Shown: one piece after another, positions 45,691-56,390 of the stretch | Layout: every line of letters starts with the position of its first letter | Numbering within the stretch: the first letter of the stretch is position 1 | NCBI GenBank assembly: GCA_963662175.1 | Contig: OY759216.1 | Span: forward strand, 41,929,087-41,993,086 | Origin: Aradus depressus | Lineage: Eukaryota; Arthropoda; Insecta; Hemiptera; Aradidae | Length of the DNA stretch: 64,000 bases | Reading direction: 5' to 3' | Notes under the pieces: generated by a model | Database searches by the model: none | Told to the model about the DNA's origin: nothing | The model's input: only the letters and a program-made list of their open reading frames with translations | Position numbers and translations under genes: made by a program

Positions 45691-45973
45691 AGGAATTCGA
45701 GGTTCTGTCGTGTAAAATAAAATTCAAAATTTGGCCAACGTTTCGAAAACAATTTATTTTCTTCTTCAGGGCCTACAGAATATAACCAAACCAATTACAC
45801 ATTATGGACAATGATATAAACAGATACTTTATAATACATCAGTTTATATCATTGTCCGTAAAGTCTAATTTGTTTGGTTATATTCTGTAGGCCCTGAAAA
45901 AGAAAATAAATAGTTTTCGAAACGTTGACCAAATATTGAATTTTTTTCTTACACGACAGAATCTCGAATTCCT
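45691..45973. mobile_element. Near-perfect palindromic MITE, 283 bp
   Basis: The left half AGGAATTCGAGGTTCTGTCG, CGTTTCGAAAACAATTTATT, CAGGGCCTACAGAATATAAC, TGGACAATGATATAAAC is mirrored by the right half ending CGACAGAATCTCGAATTCCT. The unpaired centre is only about 20 bp, so the whole element folds into one hairpin. No coding capacity. Confidence 0.85.
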
Positions 45974-48064
45974 TTTTACATTGAAAAGATACTGTCGACT
46001 CCATTAATCATTATTTTACAAAACATGTTGATTATATTTAACCAATATAAAACTTAGGGGAAGGAAAAAAAAAAAGTTTTAAAGCATTAAAGATTTAATA
46101 GAACATTAAGTCTTTTCAAATATTATTAGTGCAAAATGCAAAAAAAATGTGAAGGTAAATAATTATTGTGATAGACGAAGTTTGGTTGAGCAAATTCAGC
46201 TCGTATCAGCTCCCTTCTTTAAACTGCCTCCAAAGTTTTCCAATTAACTCGTCTAATATTTTAAACACAACAGAACACCATTTAAAAAAAAATGTACCTA
46301 ATGGCTTACAATTTTTATTTTAAGTTAGTTTTTTTCATCGACATTTTTTGCTTGAAGTACCAAAAAAGTACTTTAAAAAAACCATTACTTTAAGCATTTC
46401 CGTTCTCATGTCCAAGGGAAGTTTTTCATTTTATTTTTATTTATTTATTTGTTGTCTTCCTAAACATGTTCCTGAAGTTTGATGCATACACTCTGAGTTA
46501 AACCTAGAGCCCGAAAAAACAACGCAGGAGGGATATGGTGTACAAATTACACATGAGCATTTCTACAAAAAATGGCACATATAATTTTTTTTTTTTTTAC
46601 ATTTTTCGATGTTATTTTTAAAACAATTTTCCCGGCTTAGAATGATAGTAGAAAAACATTTAAATTTGTTTCTTAAATTTCTGACAAAGTTGTGTCGAAT
46701 GCTCCTACAATGGCATGAAAACATGAAGTGTTCAAAAGTTGTAATTCTTCAACTAGAGCAGCACTTAATTCATCGCGCTTTTTCAGCAAGATGGTTTGAT
46801 CGATTATAAAATTATGCCTTTACTTTTTAGATATCTGTATTTCTCTAGCCATAATTAACTGCAACATTCATTTCGTTTATTTCAGGGAGGGGGGGGGGGG
46901 GGGGGGGGGGGGGTTAGAACTCTTCTTTAGGCTTCGCCCTTCTATATAGCATTATGATGAAAATGAATTTTAAACCTACTTTCCTACCAAAAATAGCATG
47001 TTGGCTATGTAGATTACAGGTAATGGAGATTACAGATTAAACAAATCCTAACGTTATCAACACATGAAATGGAATATTTAATTTTTCTGAGGGCGTCAAC
47101 CTAAACGGTGAACCCTAAATAACTCATAATGGTATGCTGAGCACATCATTTTCCAGTTGGTAAGACAAATCAAGAAGTTTGAAACGGAATTTTTATTAAA
47201 ACATATATTTAAATTTGGAAATCAAATGTCTAAAGTCAAATTTCAGGTATGACACATGGCAAAAAAGCTAAAAAATGACATATTTGAGTTCTCATATTCA
47301 GCTGGTTGGGTTCCGAAATTCGGCATCTCGACCACTGCTTACATGCCAATGATACTGTTTAACATAGCGATAGAGACATGGGGATAAAGTGCGCCACTTC
47401 TTTGTGGAATTGTCCTTGTATATTTTTATCTAGATATCTTAAATATCGCCGTAAGGAAACTACAATATAACGAGCAATCAGAAAATGACCTAAGATAAAT
47501 GTGTCAGTATTTAGTCAAATTGTCTAATCACAAAGCACTATTAGATGTGGTGAGGTACCATAATTACTCCTTGAAGGATTAGATCTGATCAGTCGTAGCT
47601 AATGGATCCCATCCATTCTGCTGACTGACCTCTACCACCAAGGTGGTTGCTTTCACTAATGGCAGTATGGTTTACTCTCCGTAAATATTTGAGGCGTCAA
47701 ACCAGATAAATTTCTTTGAATGTATAGCGATGACTAACGCTATTGCCTTGAAAAAGGAAATTGATTGAATGATGCGTTCCAAACCTAACATGATCTTTTA
47801 ACTGATAAGTCTCATCTTAAGATGCTTAAAGAACCATTTGAGGTTATACTAGGTTATGTTTCTCTTAAATTGTGACGAGGGTATCAATTTGAGCTTGATA
47901 CCATAGTAACCCCTGGATAAGGTGAAACCGCGTACAACATTTGGCTCCCTTAGAAGAGCAGTAGGAAGAATAAGTCTTGAGAAGGACTGGGGCTAATGAA
48001 GGACGGATGAACTCCAGGCTAGGGAATAGGGCTGTTCGGAGAGTGGTGAATGATGTTGAGGGGG
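45974..48064. other. Intron with a long G-run
   Basis: A G-run of about 28 bases (46888-46912 region) follows CAGGGA. 47560-48064 is less AT-rich and may be the flank of the repeat-bearing unit that follows, but I recognise no protein. Confidence 0.5.
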
Positions 48065-48838
48065 AATGCAGGTATGAGACCTCGGTCTGCGGGAAGCAGT
48101 ATTTGAGACCCCTCTGTGTTATTCCGGACCGCAGATGGTAGCCCCTTGATACAAACTCCTCAGGTGTATAGTCCTCCTGGTGGACTCCCGTTGCTACTTG
48201 TAGGACGATGACCTAGAATACAGGTATGAGACGTCGGCCTGCGGGAAGCAGTATTTGAGGCTCTTCTGTGTTATTCCCGACCGCAGATTGTAGCCCCTTG
48301 ATACAAACCTCCTCAGGTGTATAGTCCTCCTGGTGGAGTCCCGTTGCTACTTGTAGGACGATGACCTGGAATGCAGGTATGAGACCTCGGCCTGCGGGAA
48401 GCAGTATTTGAGGCTCTTCTGTGTTATTCCGGACCGCAGATGGTAGCCCCTTCATGCAAGCCTCCTCACATGTATAGTCTTTCTGGTGGACTCCCGTTGC
48501 TACTTGTAGGACGATGACCTAGAATGCAGGTATGAGACCTCGGCCTGCTGGAAGCAGTATTTGAGGCTCTCCTGTGTTATTCCGGACTGCAGATGGTAGC
48601 CCCTTCATGCAAGCCTCCTCACATGTATAGTCCTTCTGGTGGACTCCCGTTGCTACTTGTAGGACGATGACCTAGAATGCAGGTATGAGACCTCGGCCTG
48701 CTGGAAGCAGTATTTGAGGCTCTCCTGTGTTATTCCGGACTGCAGATGGTAGCCCCTTCATGCAAGCGCTCCTCACATGTATAGTCCTCCTGGTGGTCTC
48801 CCGTTGCTACTTGTTGAACGATGACCTGGAATGAACTA
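48065..48838. repeat. 153-bp tandem array, five units
   Basis: Units begin at GGTATGAGAC near 48071, 48223, 48375, 48529 and 48682 (spacings 152, 152, 154, 153). They share CGGCCTGCGGGAAGCAGTAT, TTGAGGCTCTTCTGTGTTAT, CGCAGATGGTAGCCCCTT, CTCCTGGTGGACTCCCGTTG and CTACTTGTAGGACGATGACC. The last two units are most alike. On the minus strand a frame (48213-48455) reads through about one and a half units (MKGLPSAVRNNTEEPQILLP), but length changes break it elsewhere. GC-rich compared with the intron. Confidence 0.9.
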
Positions 48839-50395
48839 ATTACGAGGGTGGAAGCGATACTTCTTATATGGAATATAAAATAGCCATTCACCGTTCAGGG
48901 GTAAGTGGCTCGACCTTGGGGGTCGGGCAAAACCCCACTGTTTAGGTTTAACTCGCATCATTCATCCATTATCCAGTAGTTTTAATTGCTTCTTTGCCAG
49001 ATGATATACAACGATTGATATGATCCGATTCAGAGAAATAATGAGGCATGTGTCCCGACTTATGAAAAACAGAATGGAAGGAACATTATTTAATTATATC
49101 CAAGTATGTAAGCTATTTTGTATTTAAGATGTGAAGCATATTAGCTAGTGTATACTAAAAATTATTTTGATTATTAAATGAATATACAAGTTACTTCGGT
49201 ACTATTATCGTTACTGGTTCGTTTATTCGGCTGTTCTTTTTCTTGTCTTCACTCGTCTTTAATTGTCTAATGCTTTTCTGTTGTAGTTATTTTAGTTACA
49301 TAATGGTTTTTATTATAGACAATTATATTTTATGATATATAGAAATATTTATTTTGTATCTTAGTTACTTATATACAATTTGTAATTTATACAGCTTGCT
49401 AGGAGCATGATTGTGAGTACTTGCTTATATTTAAATATTACTTGCTTGTAGATTTTAAGGGCTTTGAAAAAATTAAACATAGTTAATTTACTTAGATAAA
49501 ATAGACAAATAGTTGCTTTAACTTTAGAAAATAAATGTGATATAAAACAATTATATACAAGTGAACGTTGAATTATGCTTGCTTAGAACGCTTCTATATT
49601 GCTAAAAAGAATGTTGATTTAAAAATTAATAAAGCTTTTAGTTCTTAAAGTTATAAATAGGTTCCAAAGAACATAAAGAAAATGCTTTGTTTTATTTGTT
49701 ATTAGTGTGAAAATATTTGATGTGAGCGTCAAATTATCTACGTGTTCCCCTGACAAGTATAAATTCACACCCTCAAAGTTTTATCCTGTGAAGGGCAAAA
49801 CGTTCTACGGGAGGAATGCAAATAATTGTTGCTCGTCTTTAGCGAGAATTGGCTATATTTTGGTGTTATCATCTCGGGTTATAGATGGCACATTTCCCGT
49901 TTTTGCCACCCTTTGAGTCTCTGGGAGAAGATTTGAGCTTAAGTTGGTAGCCCGGTTGACTATTGGAAGGTGAGTGAAGGTTCCCACCTACAGAAACACG
50001 TCGACATTAAGAGACGTTCAAGAGAGGTTCTAACATTCTCCTCTCCCATTGGTCGGATAATATCTTTCGAATGTATGAATTCTTTGCAGAAATTATATTA
50101 AATGCAGGGATGAATAGTAGATTATTAAGATGTTTGGGTTATAACTGCAGTTTCTTTTTATAATGCTAAGTGTAGAGGAATTCTACAAGATTTTTTTCAC
50201 ACTCTCAACTATCGTTAACAGTTTACGAGTTATCAATACCTGGTTCAGAGATTAACCAGATGAAGAATAGGCCAAAATAAGAGTTTAAGAAAATATATTA
50301 TGGGAACTATTAGAATTTATGTAGCAAAGCAATTATCAAATCAACATTCACAATAAATAATAATAATAAAACATATGATTCTTAAAATTATTATT
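48839..50395. other. Intron, nothing recognised
   Basis: The first about 200 bp keep the GC-balanced character of the tandem array's host element (CGACCTTGGGGGTCGGGCAA is a small palindrome). The remainder is AT-rich intron. Confidence 0.5.
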
Positions 50396-50610
50396 TTTTT
50401 TTTATTTATTTTTTTTTTTGGCTTTATGTACGGTGCATATTAGCCATGTCATTGTGTTATATATAATTATTTAAGACATCCATGGCCCCGGGAGGCAGTT
50501 CTATCTACGAAATAAAACTCACTCCCGGACGGGATTCGAACCCGCAAACCATGGTGAGACCATGCGACCAAAGCCCTACGCTTTAGCCCGCACGGCCACC
50601 ATGGCCCCCC
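50396..50610 (-). mobile_element. Second SINE type, Ser/Leu-tRNA-like head, with 14-bp duplication
   Basis: On the minus strand it reads GGGGGGCCATGGTGGCCGTG then CGGGCTAAAGCG (A-box region) and GCGGGTTCGAATCCCGTCCG (B-box and T arm), with a long variable-arm-like segment. It ends in an A-rich tail (the T-run at 50396-50420 on the + strand). It is flanked by perfect TTAAAATTATTATT at 50382-50395 and 50611-50624. Unrelated to the main SINE family. Confidence 0.85.
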
Positions 50611-51501
50611 TTAAAATTATTATTTGATTATTTGATCGTAAGATTTTATACAATAAGATAGCTTATAGATATAAATAAACAGTTATTTACTCTCGGACAC
50701 ACATTTGATTCGTAATAACAATACCAGTAAAAATGAAATGAATAAATAGGTAATTAAAAATACATGAGTACAAAAATAATAATAATAAATTCAATAAATA
50801 CAGTTTTAATTGAATAAAATTATGATAAATATTTTTTTATAATTCTTCCGGATAGCTCACCAAATCTTAATAATTCAGAGGGGTGCGTCGAATTTTCATT
50901 TCAAAATCTTTAGAAGTAGTTATTTGGTGATATAAAGAGTCCTTTTTTACGTCATGTATATTGTATCAGAAAAAATGTATTTATGCGTCCCAGGGGCATA
51001 CTTAAGATATTATTTTGGGGACTCCAAGCCTTTTAAGTTTCTATACAATATTTTTAGTGTATACATTCGTTAAGAAAAAAAAAACAATATTTTTAATTAT
51101 ACTAAATACTTTATTTATTAATATTCTCTATTAAAAATGTATGTGAAAACAGAAAAATAAAAAAATTAATAGGTACTCTAAACATTTAGATGCTATCTCC
51201 ATATACTCGTACACACCCTTGACATGTGTCTAATATAGCGAAATAATAGAGGAAAAATATATTTTATATTTATAAATGCATCCTATTCACATGTAAAAAA
51301 GAATTCAATGATACAGTTAACAAGGAGATTTTTTAAACCATTCGAAATTTCAAAATGGTCGAACTTTTTACATAAGAAATTGAAGCTCCTCTGTCACTTG
51401 GGGCTTTCTTTGGAAGTACTAAACCTATTTAACTGAATCTTGTTTGCTTTTATATGATTTTAATATGTACATATAAATGTAATAGTACATATGTGTTTCA
51501 G
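50611..51501. other. Intron with a non-LTR 3'-end remnant
   Basis: 50625-50860 (ACTCTCGGACACACATTTGA, ATACATGAGTACAAAAATAA, ATTCAATAAATACAGTTTTA) resembles 51905-52170, which in turn resembles the sequence after SINE copy 10. These look like several copies of one 3' region. The exon H acceptor ends at 51501. Confidence 0.5.
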
Positions 51502-51702
51502 GGCGGGAGTATGCCTAATACGAGCAGTAGTGTACCCTTCCTCCTGAGTTCCTCCATGAACTCGATCCGATCCAGGCGGCCCTCCGCCTGTCTCTCTGGC
51601 TCCCAAGGCTCGGGACTTCTACAGCAGCTGGGCTCTGGCATGGTAAGACAGCTATCATCATCACAGCATCAGGCCAACGGAAGGGCATTTCCTAGTTCCA
51701 AC
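51502..51702 (+). CDS. Scyl2: Scyl2 tail exon H
   Basis: Phase 0 from acceptor TGTTTCAG, encoding GGSMPNTSSSVPFLLSSSMN, then SRRPSACLSGSQGSGLLQQL and GSGMVRQLSSSQHQANGRAF ending PSSN. Two in-frame donors are visible: GTAAGA at 51643 (exon ending at Met) and GTAAGG at 51703. Both leave phase 0, so the longer form adds 20 residues. Base composition and Ser-rich content match exon G, and the phase fits. The following open frame to 51906 is TC-rich intron read-through. Assignment to Scyl2 rests on strand, position, phase and composition, because tail sequences diverge quickly. Confidence 0.75.
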
Positions 51703-51904
51703 GTAAGGCAATGTCCTTCCCATTCTACCTACTACCTACTCTACAACTCTTTGTTAAGTTTACTCAACTACTTAACAACACTTACACCTCTACTTCTCAC
51801 ACACTCTGTCTATCGGTCTCTGTCTCTAATCGCTTTTCCTGTCTCTTTGTCATTGTCTGTTCTCTTCTCTCTCGCTCTTTCTTCACCTCTAGCAAATCAT
51901 AATT

Positions 51905-52177
51905 GAGATAATAATAATATTTATTTCCGTTAAACCATAACATGGTAATAGGATACGTCATAAGAATGTTTACATTGAGATTGCTTATAGTTTAGATACT
52001 TAAACAGATACTCTTAGAGTCTGACACACATGGATTAGAATTAACAATACTAATAAAAGGTAAAAATAAATAAATAAATACTTGAAAATGTATGATTACA
52101 AAAATAATAATATTTTACAGTAGATGAAGTATATGTATAATAAATACAATTGTACACAGGTTCAAGGTGCACAGGTT
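51905..52177. repeat. Non-LTR 3'-region repeat, split by SINE copy 10
   Basis: Phrases shared with 50620-50860 (GAGTCTGACACACATGGATT against the related GACACACATTTGATTCG, AATACTAATAAAAGGTAAAA, ATAATAAATACAATTG). The continuation resumes after the SINE at 52521 (TATAATAAATGCAGTAGATA CATTTT). Confidence 0.5.
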
Positions 52178-52520
52178 GAGGGCGCCGGTAGCTCAGTGGT
52201 ATGCGTGCTTGTCTTCTGAGCTTAAGATCGTGGGTTTGAAACCCGATCGAGGCCCTTAGTTTATTTTATCTGGGAGGTAAAATAAACTTAAGTACGCCGT
52301 CCTTCAGATGGGGCGCTAAGCGATGGTCCCGAGCCTGTACGATGTCAGGTACTCGTTAAAGACCCCTACCCTAGGTGAATAAAAATTTAGGGTAGGCAAA
52401 AATCAAGTACACAGTAGAGTCGGGCTCATATCCATCAGAGTGACGAAAGAGCGCTCTGATAGTAGGCGATATGACCTCGTAGTTAAAGCCCGGGCATGAG
52501 TCCTAAACCCTAACCTAACC
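52178..52520 (+). mobile_element. tRNA-derived SINE, copy 10
   Basis: Full-length, 343 bp. Intact A-box TAGCTCAGTGGTATGCG, B-box GGTTTGAAACCC, and tail CCTAAACCCTAACCTAACC. Inserted into an older AT-rich repeat. Confidence 0.9.
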
Positions 52521-52799
52521 TATAATAAATGCAGTAGATACATTTTTATTTAATTAAAATTAAGATAGTAATTTTTAATAATCGTGCCTTTTCATGACGA
52601 CATTTCGGGATGTTCCCACGTCACAATGTACGAAATATAGAAAAGAGAAAGAAAACAAAATATATTTATATATATTTTTTTAAATATATTTTATTATAGA
52701 TAAATAAAAATAAACGGAAGAAATAAATAAAATACTAATAAAAATACATAAAAGAAAACAAAATTAGTATATAAATAATAATAAAAAATAATGATTAAA

Positions 52800-53190
52800 A
52801 CGTAGATTCGACAGACGTTAAAGGAGGATATCTATGGAGGAACTCTGCCAAAACAAATAAAAATGAAAGCTATGAATCGAATAATTTTTTTGAACATATA
52901 ACATGATTATTTTATTATTTTTGAACAATGAGAAAAAATTCCTTTTCCGAACAGAAGGTTTCCTCTAACATAAACGTTTTTAGTTGAAGTTTAAATTTTC
53001 TTATTGTTTCTACTATCTTCAAGAAGTGGGGAAGAGCATTAAAGAAATTAATTCCTTTATGAGTTATACTTTTGCAAGCGGCCAGTAGGAATTGGAATAG
53101 TTACTCGTTTCACTCTATGACTATTGAAAATCTCCCATCTTAGAGGAAGATGATTAAAGAATCAATCGAATAATGAGGAATGTAGTCAGT
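52800..53190 (-). pseudogene. Non-LTR reverse transcriptase C-terminus, minus-strand fragment
   Basis: On the minus strand, around 53085-52925, the frame reads SITHKGINFFNALPHFLKIV then ETIRKFKLQLKTFMLEETFC and SEKEFF. The GI.FFN.LP..LK......KFK..LK.FLL....YS..EFL pattern is typical of the end of CR1/Jockey-like ORF2 proteins, after the RT core. The upstream part (about 53090-53190) is frameshifted. The downstream A/T-rich 3' region probably extends toward 52530. It is not from the same copy as the Jockey element at 54867-59175, whose C-terminus differs. Confidence 0.6.
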
Positions 53191-53269
53191 TGATAAATAG
53201 CCAATTTTATCTTTTATCTATCATAGAGGAAAATCATAACTAAGTTTTTATCAATATTAGCTAATTATC

Positions 53270-53600
53270 AATAGTTGCTTGGGGACTTGTGAATCTTCTT
53301 ACTAAATGTTGAATCGATACATTCATTACATCGGTAGTTGTTAGGGTTTTGAGTTGAGCCCTCTGATAATAACTGTGTATGTAAGGAATGCACGACGACA
53401 CATGAGGATTCATAAGCTCGGTTTAGGTTTTTTTATTCATTCAAAAAAGCGTCACATGACTCCAGCTTTCTGCCGAGAAAAATTAACAAGATATTAAGTG
53501 AATTAGTCATTTTTACCACAAATTAACTATTGGTTTCTGAGGGAGAGGAAAAAACAGAATTGACTAATTTGTGCAGGGGACGTACATTTCCGATGATTTA
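53270..53600. repeat. R1 fragments
   Basis: 53275-53365 (GACTTGTGAATCTTCTTACT, TCGATACATTCATTACATCG, GAGTTGAGCCCTCTGATAA) and 53570-53600 (GGGGACGTACATTTCCGATG ATTTACCGAC) are R1 pieces separated by other sequence. Confidence 0.5.
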
Positions 53601-54120
53601 CCGACTGCTTTAGTCGGAATATTAAAGAGCTTTAATAGCCTCTCTTCCTCACTATGGACAACGTCCGACTGATTAGCACTTATTAAATCAGTTAGCTTTG
53701 AAGATTTACAGAATTTCTTGTAAGGGGTTGACGGCGAAAAAAAAAAAAAAATTGAAAGAAAAAGTGTTGAGTTGTAAATAGAATAGCAGCGGCGGGTGTG
53801 TCAGAACTTGAAATAAAAGATTGTGGAACCGCAATCGTCCGGGGATGCAAACTTTTATCTAATTAACGAAAACTAAAATTGTTTATTAAAGTTAAACAAA
53901 AAAAAAAACAATATGATTATTTGTCAATCTATTTTATTTTGATATAAAAAAGAAATCGAGAAAGTAAATAATCAGGTTATTTTTTAGGGTTATATAAATT
54001 TTATTTGTAGGCTTAGTCCGTCCCTGATGAATAGACATATATTTGTTTAGGTTTTTTTATTCATTCAAAAAAGCGTCACATGACTCCAGCTTTCTGCCGA
54101 GAAAAATTAACAAGATATTA
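53421..54120. repeat. Exact 76-bp direct repeats flanking about 550 bp
   Basis: 53421-53496 and 54045-54120 are identical: GTTTAGGTTTTTTTATTCAT, TCAAAAAAGCGTCACATGAC, TCCAGCTTTCTGCCGAGAAA then AATTAACAAGATATTA. The DNA between is AT-rich without coding content. It could be a tandem duplication remnant, terminal repeats of a small element, or an assembly effect. Confidence 0.9.
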
Positions 54121-54673
54121 ATTATAGTATAATTTTTATTATTTATAATTATTCCTCAATTTGTTTTCTTTAGTTTATATAGGTATAAATACCAAGTAGG
54201 TAATGGTGGTTTGGACAATTGAGTGTTTTCCTCTTTTCCCTTCACCCTTTCAGATAACAATCCCTCCTTTCTAATAATCCTTCACGATATCTATTTTCAC
54301 TGTCTTGAAGCACTGTAGAATTAGAATATAAGTTAACCTGCATGAGTCGATGTCGTTTATCTATTTGTATTTGACAGTGAAACATAAATAAATAATTGTT
54401 TTTTTTGTTACTGTTATTTGTATTGTATTTCTATTTACTCATCTTTCATTTTAAGAAATTAAAAAAACAAAAAGTATTGATAATGTTAAAAAATAAATAT
54501 TAAAGGTATATTTACAATTTTGATTTGAACTCATGTTTCTTTCTTGAACATTACTCACCACGAAAGAAATGAAAGAATTGGACGGATTTCAGATCTTTGA
54601 AAATAACAATTTTCAAAGAACAACAGTTCTCAGATGGATAATCCAAGAGAAATAATTTTCAATATTTTTAGTA
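54121..54673. other. Intron, nothing recognised
   Basis: AT-rich DNA up to the left end of the mariner element. Confidence 0.5.
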
Positions 54674-55009
54674 TACGAGGTGTGTTCAAAAAGTAATGGG
54701 GATTTTGTTATTCCGCGGGTTATATTAGATTTTTTCGTTGTAGTGTTGGTAAACATGTCTGAAAAGTATCTGTACATTGTTAGCCAAACCGGATGTTTAG
54801 TCTGCTGTCAGCTATCTAAGAGGTTACAAGTGTTTTGGTGCAATAGGCGATTATTTATTTGTTTACGAAAAACAGCTGTTTGACTGGCATGGTGAAGTAG
54901 CTATAAAAAATGTAAAATTTAAATTATTGTGAAAAGTGATTTAATTAGTATTTTAAATAGTGCAATTGTGCTTTTTGAGAACTATTTAACCCCCCCTTCA
55001 AAGACAATA

Positions 55010-56390
55010 ATGAAACCCTCCCCTATCAAACATCACAACATAAAATTAATACATATGAAAGAAGCTAACCTTACCCCATGGATGGACGAGCTTCCAAGCA
55101 GTGATGAAGAGTTTTCAGGTGAGATAATAGGACGTAATAATAAGAAGAAGATAACTAATGATAAGTCCAAAAGGTCCTTGCCTAAGGAATGCAGTGTCAA
55201 ACTTGCACGGCGTCAGCCGCAAACAGAAGGTGCCATGTTAGTGGACCTTCCGCATTTCACTGAACAAGATGACATGCCGCAGCCCAGGCCGAAACGGCAC
55301 AAGTACCAATTAGAGACTACTCCAATCACAACACAAAACAGATACTCAGTGCTCTCAACATTACCCAACGACTCTACATCACTCACAACACAGCCCAAAA
55401 TAAACACTAACACCACTGAAACAAACAATCACCAAACCGAAGGTTCCTCCAATATTTCTGATTCAGGCAGACAATTATCAAGAAATTATTATTGATATAA
55501 AAAATATAGTAACTTCACCTTTCGAAACAAAATTATACAATAAAAAAATTAGAATATCCCTGACTTCCATAGACGACTTTCGAAAACTTACAAAATTCTA
55601 CGACAGCTCAGACGTAAAATATTACACATTCATTAATCCAGAAGATAGGAAACTTTCAGTCATAATTCGCGGAGTGCCTTATTCTTTATCCGATAAAGAA
55701 ATATTTGAGGAACTTTCGGTAATTTATCCAGTGGTCAGAGCAACGAGACTTCTCAATCGAGAGCACAACCCAACTCCATTAGTAGCTCTAGAATTGGAAA
55801 ACAATGAGGCCGGGAAAGCTATTTTCCAATTAACCCGAATGTTCTACACAGTGGTACAGGTGGAGCCCCGACGGAAGTCCCACAACATCCCTCAGTGTAC
55901 CAACTGTCAGCTTTACGGCCATACCAAGAATTTTTGTCATTTAGATCCTAGATGCGTCAAATGCGCTCAGGACCATCATTTCACCAACTGTCCTTTAAAA
56001 ATCACCCCGACCCCAAAGTGCGTAAACTGCCAGGGGAATCATACCGCGAATTACCGAGGCTGTATAACTCGCCAGAAACTGTTAACTGCAAGGCAGCCTG
56101 CCAAACGACCAACCGTGGAGTCAGTTGGCCAAACCCGGACAGAGGCAGCCCCACCCCCTCCCGATAATCTCTGGATCACCAAGAATCAGAACCGGCCCTT
56201 TTCGAGACCCAAAACCCCGGAACATTCTCACACCGCTCCACATAACACCCAGTCTGACCCCACTCTCACCATGTTCACTGACATCATTCTTAACATAATA
56301 AAACCATTTATTCCACAAATTCAATCATTCTTCACAACATTTCTAACTTCACTCTTCAATCAATCCATCTCTCACAATGCTTCCCCATAG
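55010..56390 (+). pseudogene. Jockey-like ORF1 (gag-like), one frameshift
   Basis: RNA-binding gag-like protein. The first frame starts at ATG 55010 (MKPSPIKHHNIKLIHMKEAN) and stops at 55495. The second frame is open from before 55479 to 56390, so a +1 shift occurs between about 55440 and 55490. The second part contains the pre-knuckle domain (RKLSVIIRGVPYSLSDKEIF) and three zinc knuckles: CTNCQLYGHTKNFC, CVKCAQDHHFTNC and CVNCQGNHTANYRGC, typical of Jockey ORF1. A Pro/Thr-rich tail follows. The stop overlaps the ORF2 start by 14 bases. Whether the shift is a mutation or a sequence error cannot be told; programmed shifting within ORF1 would be unusual. Confidence 0.85.
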
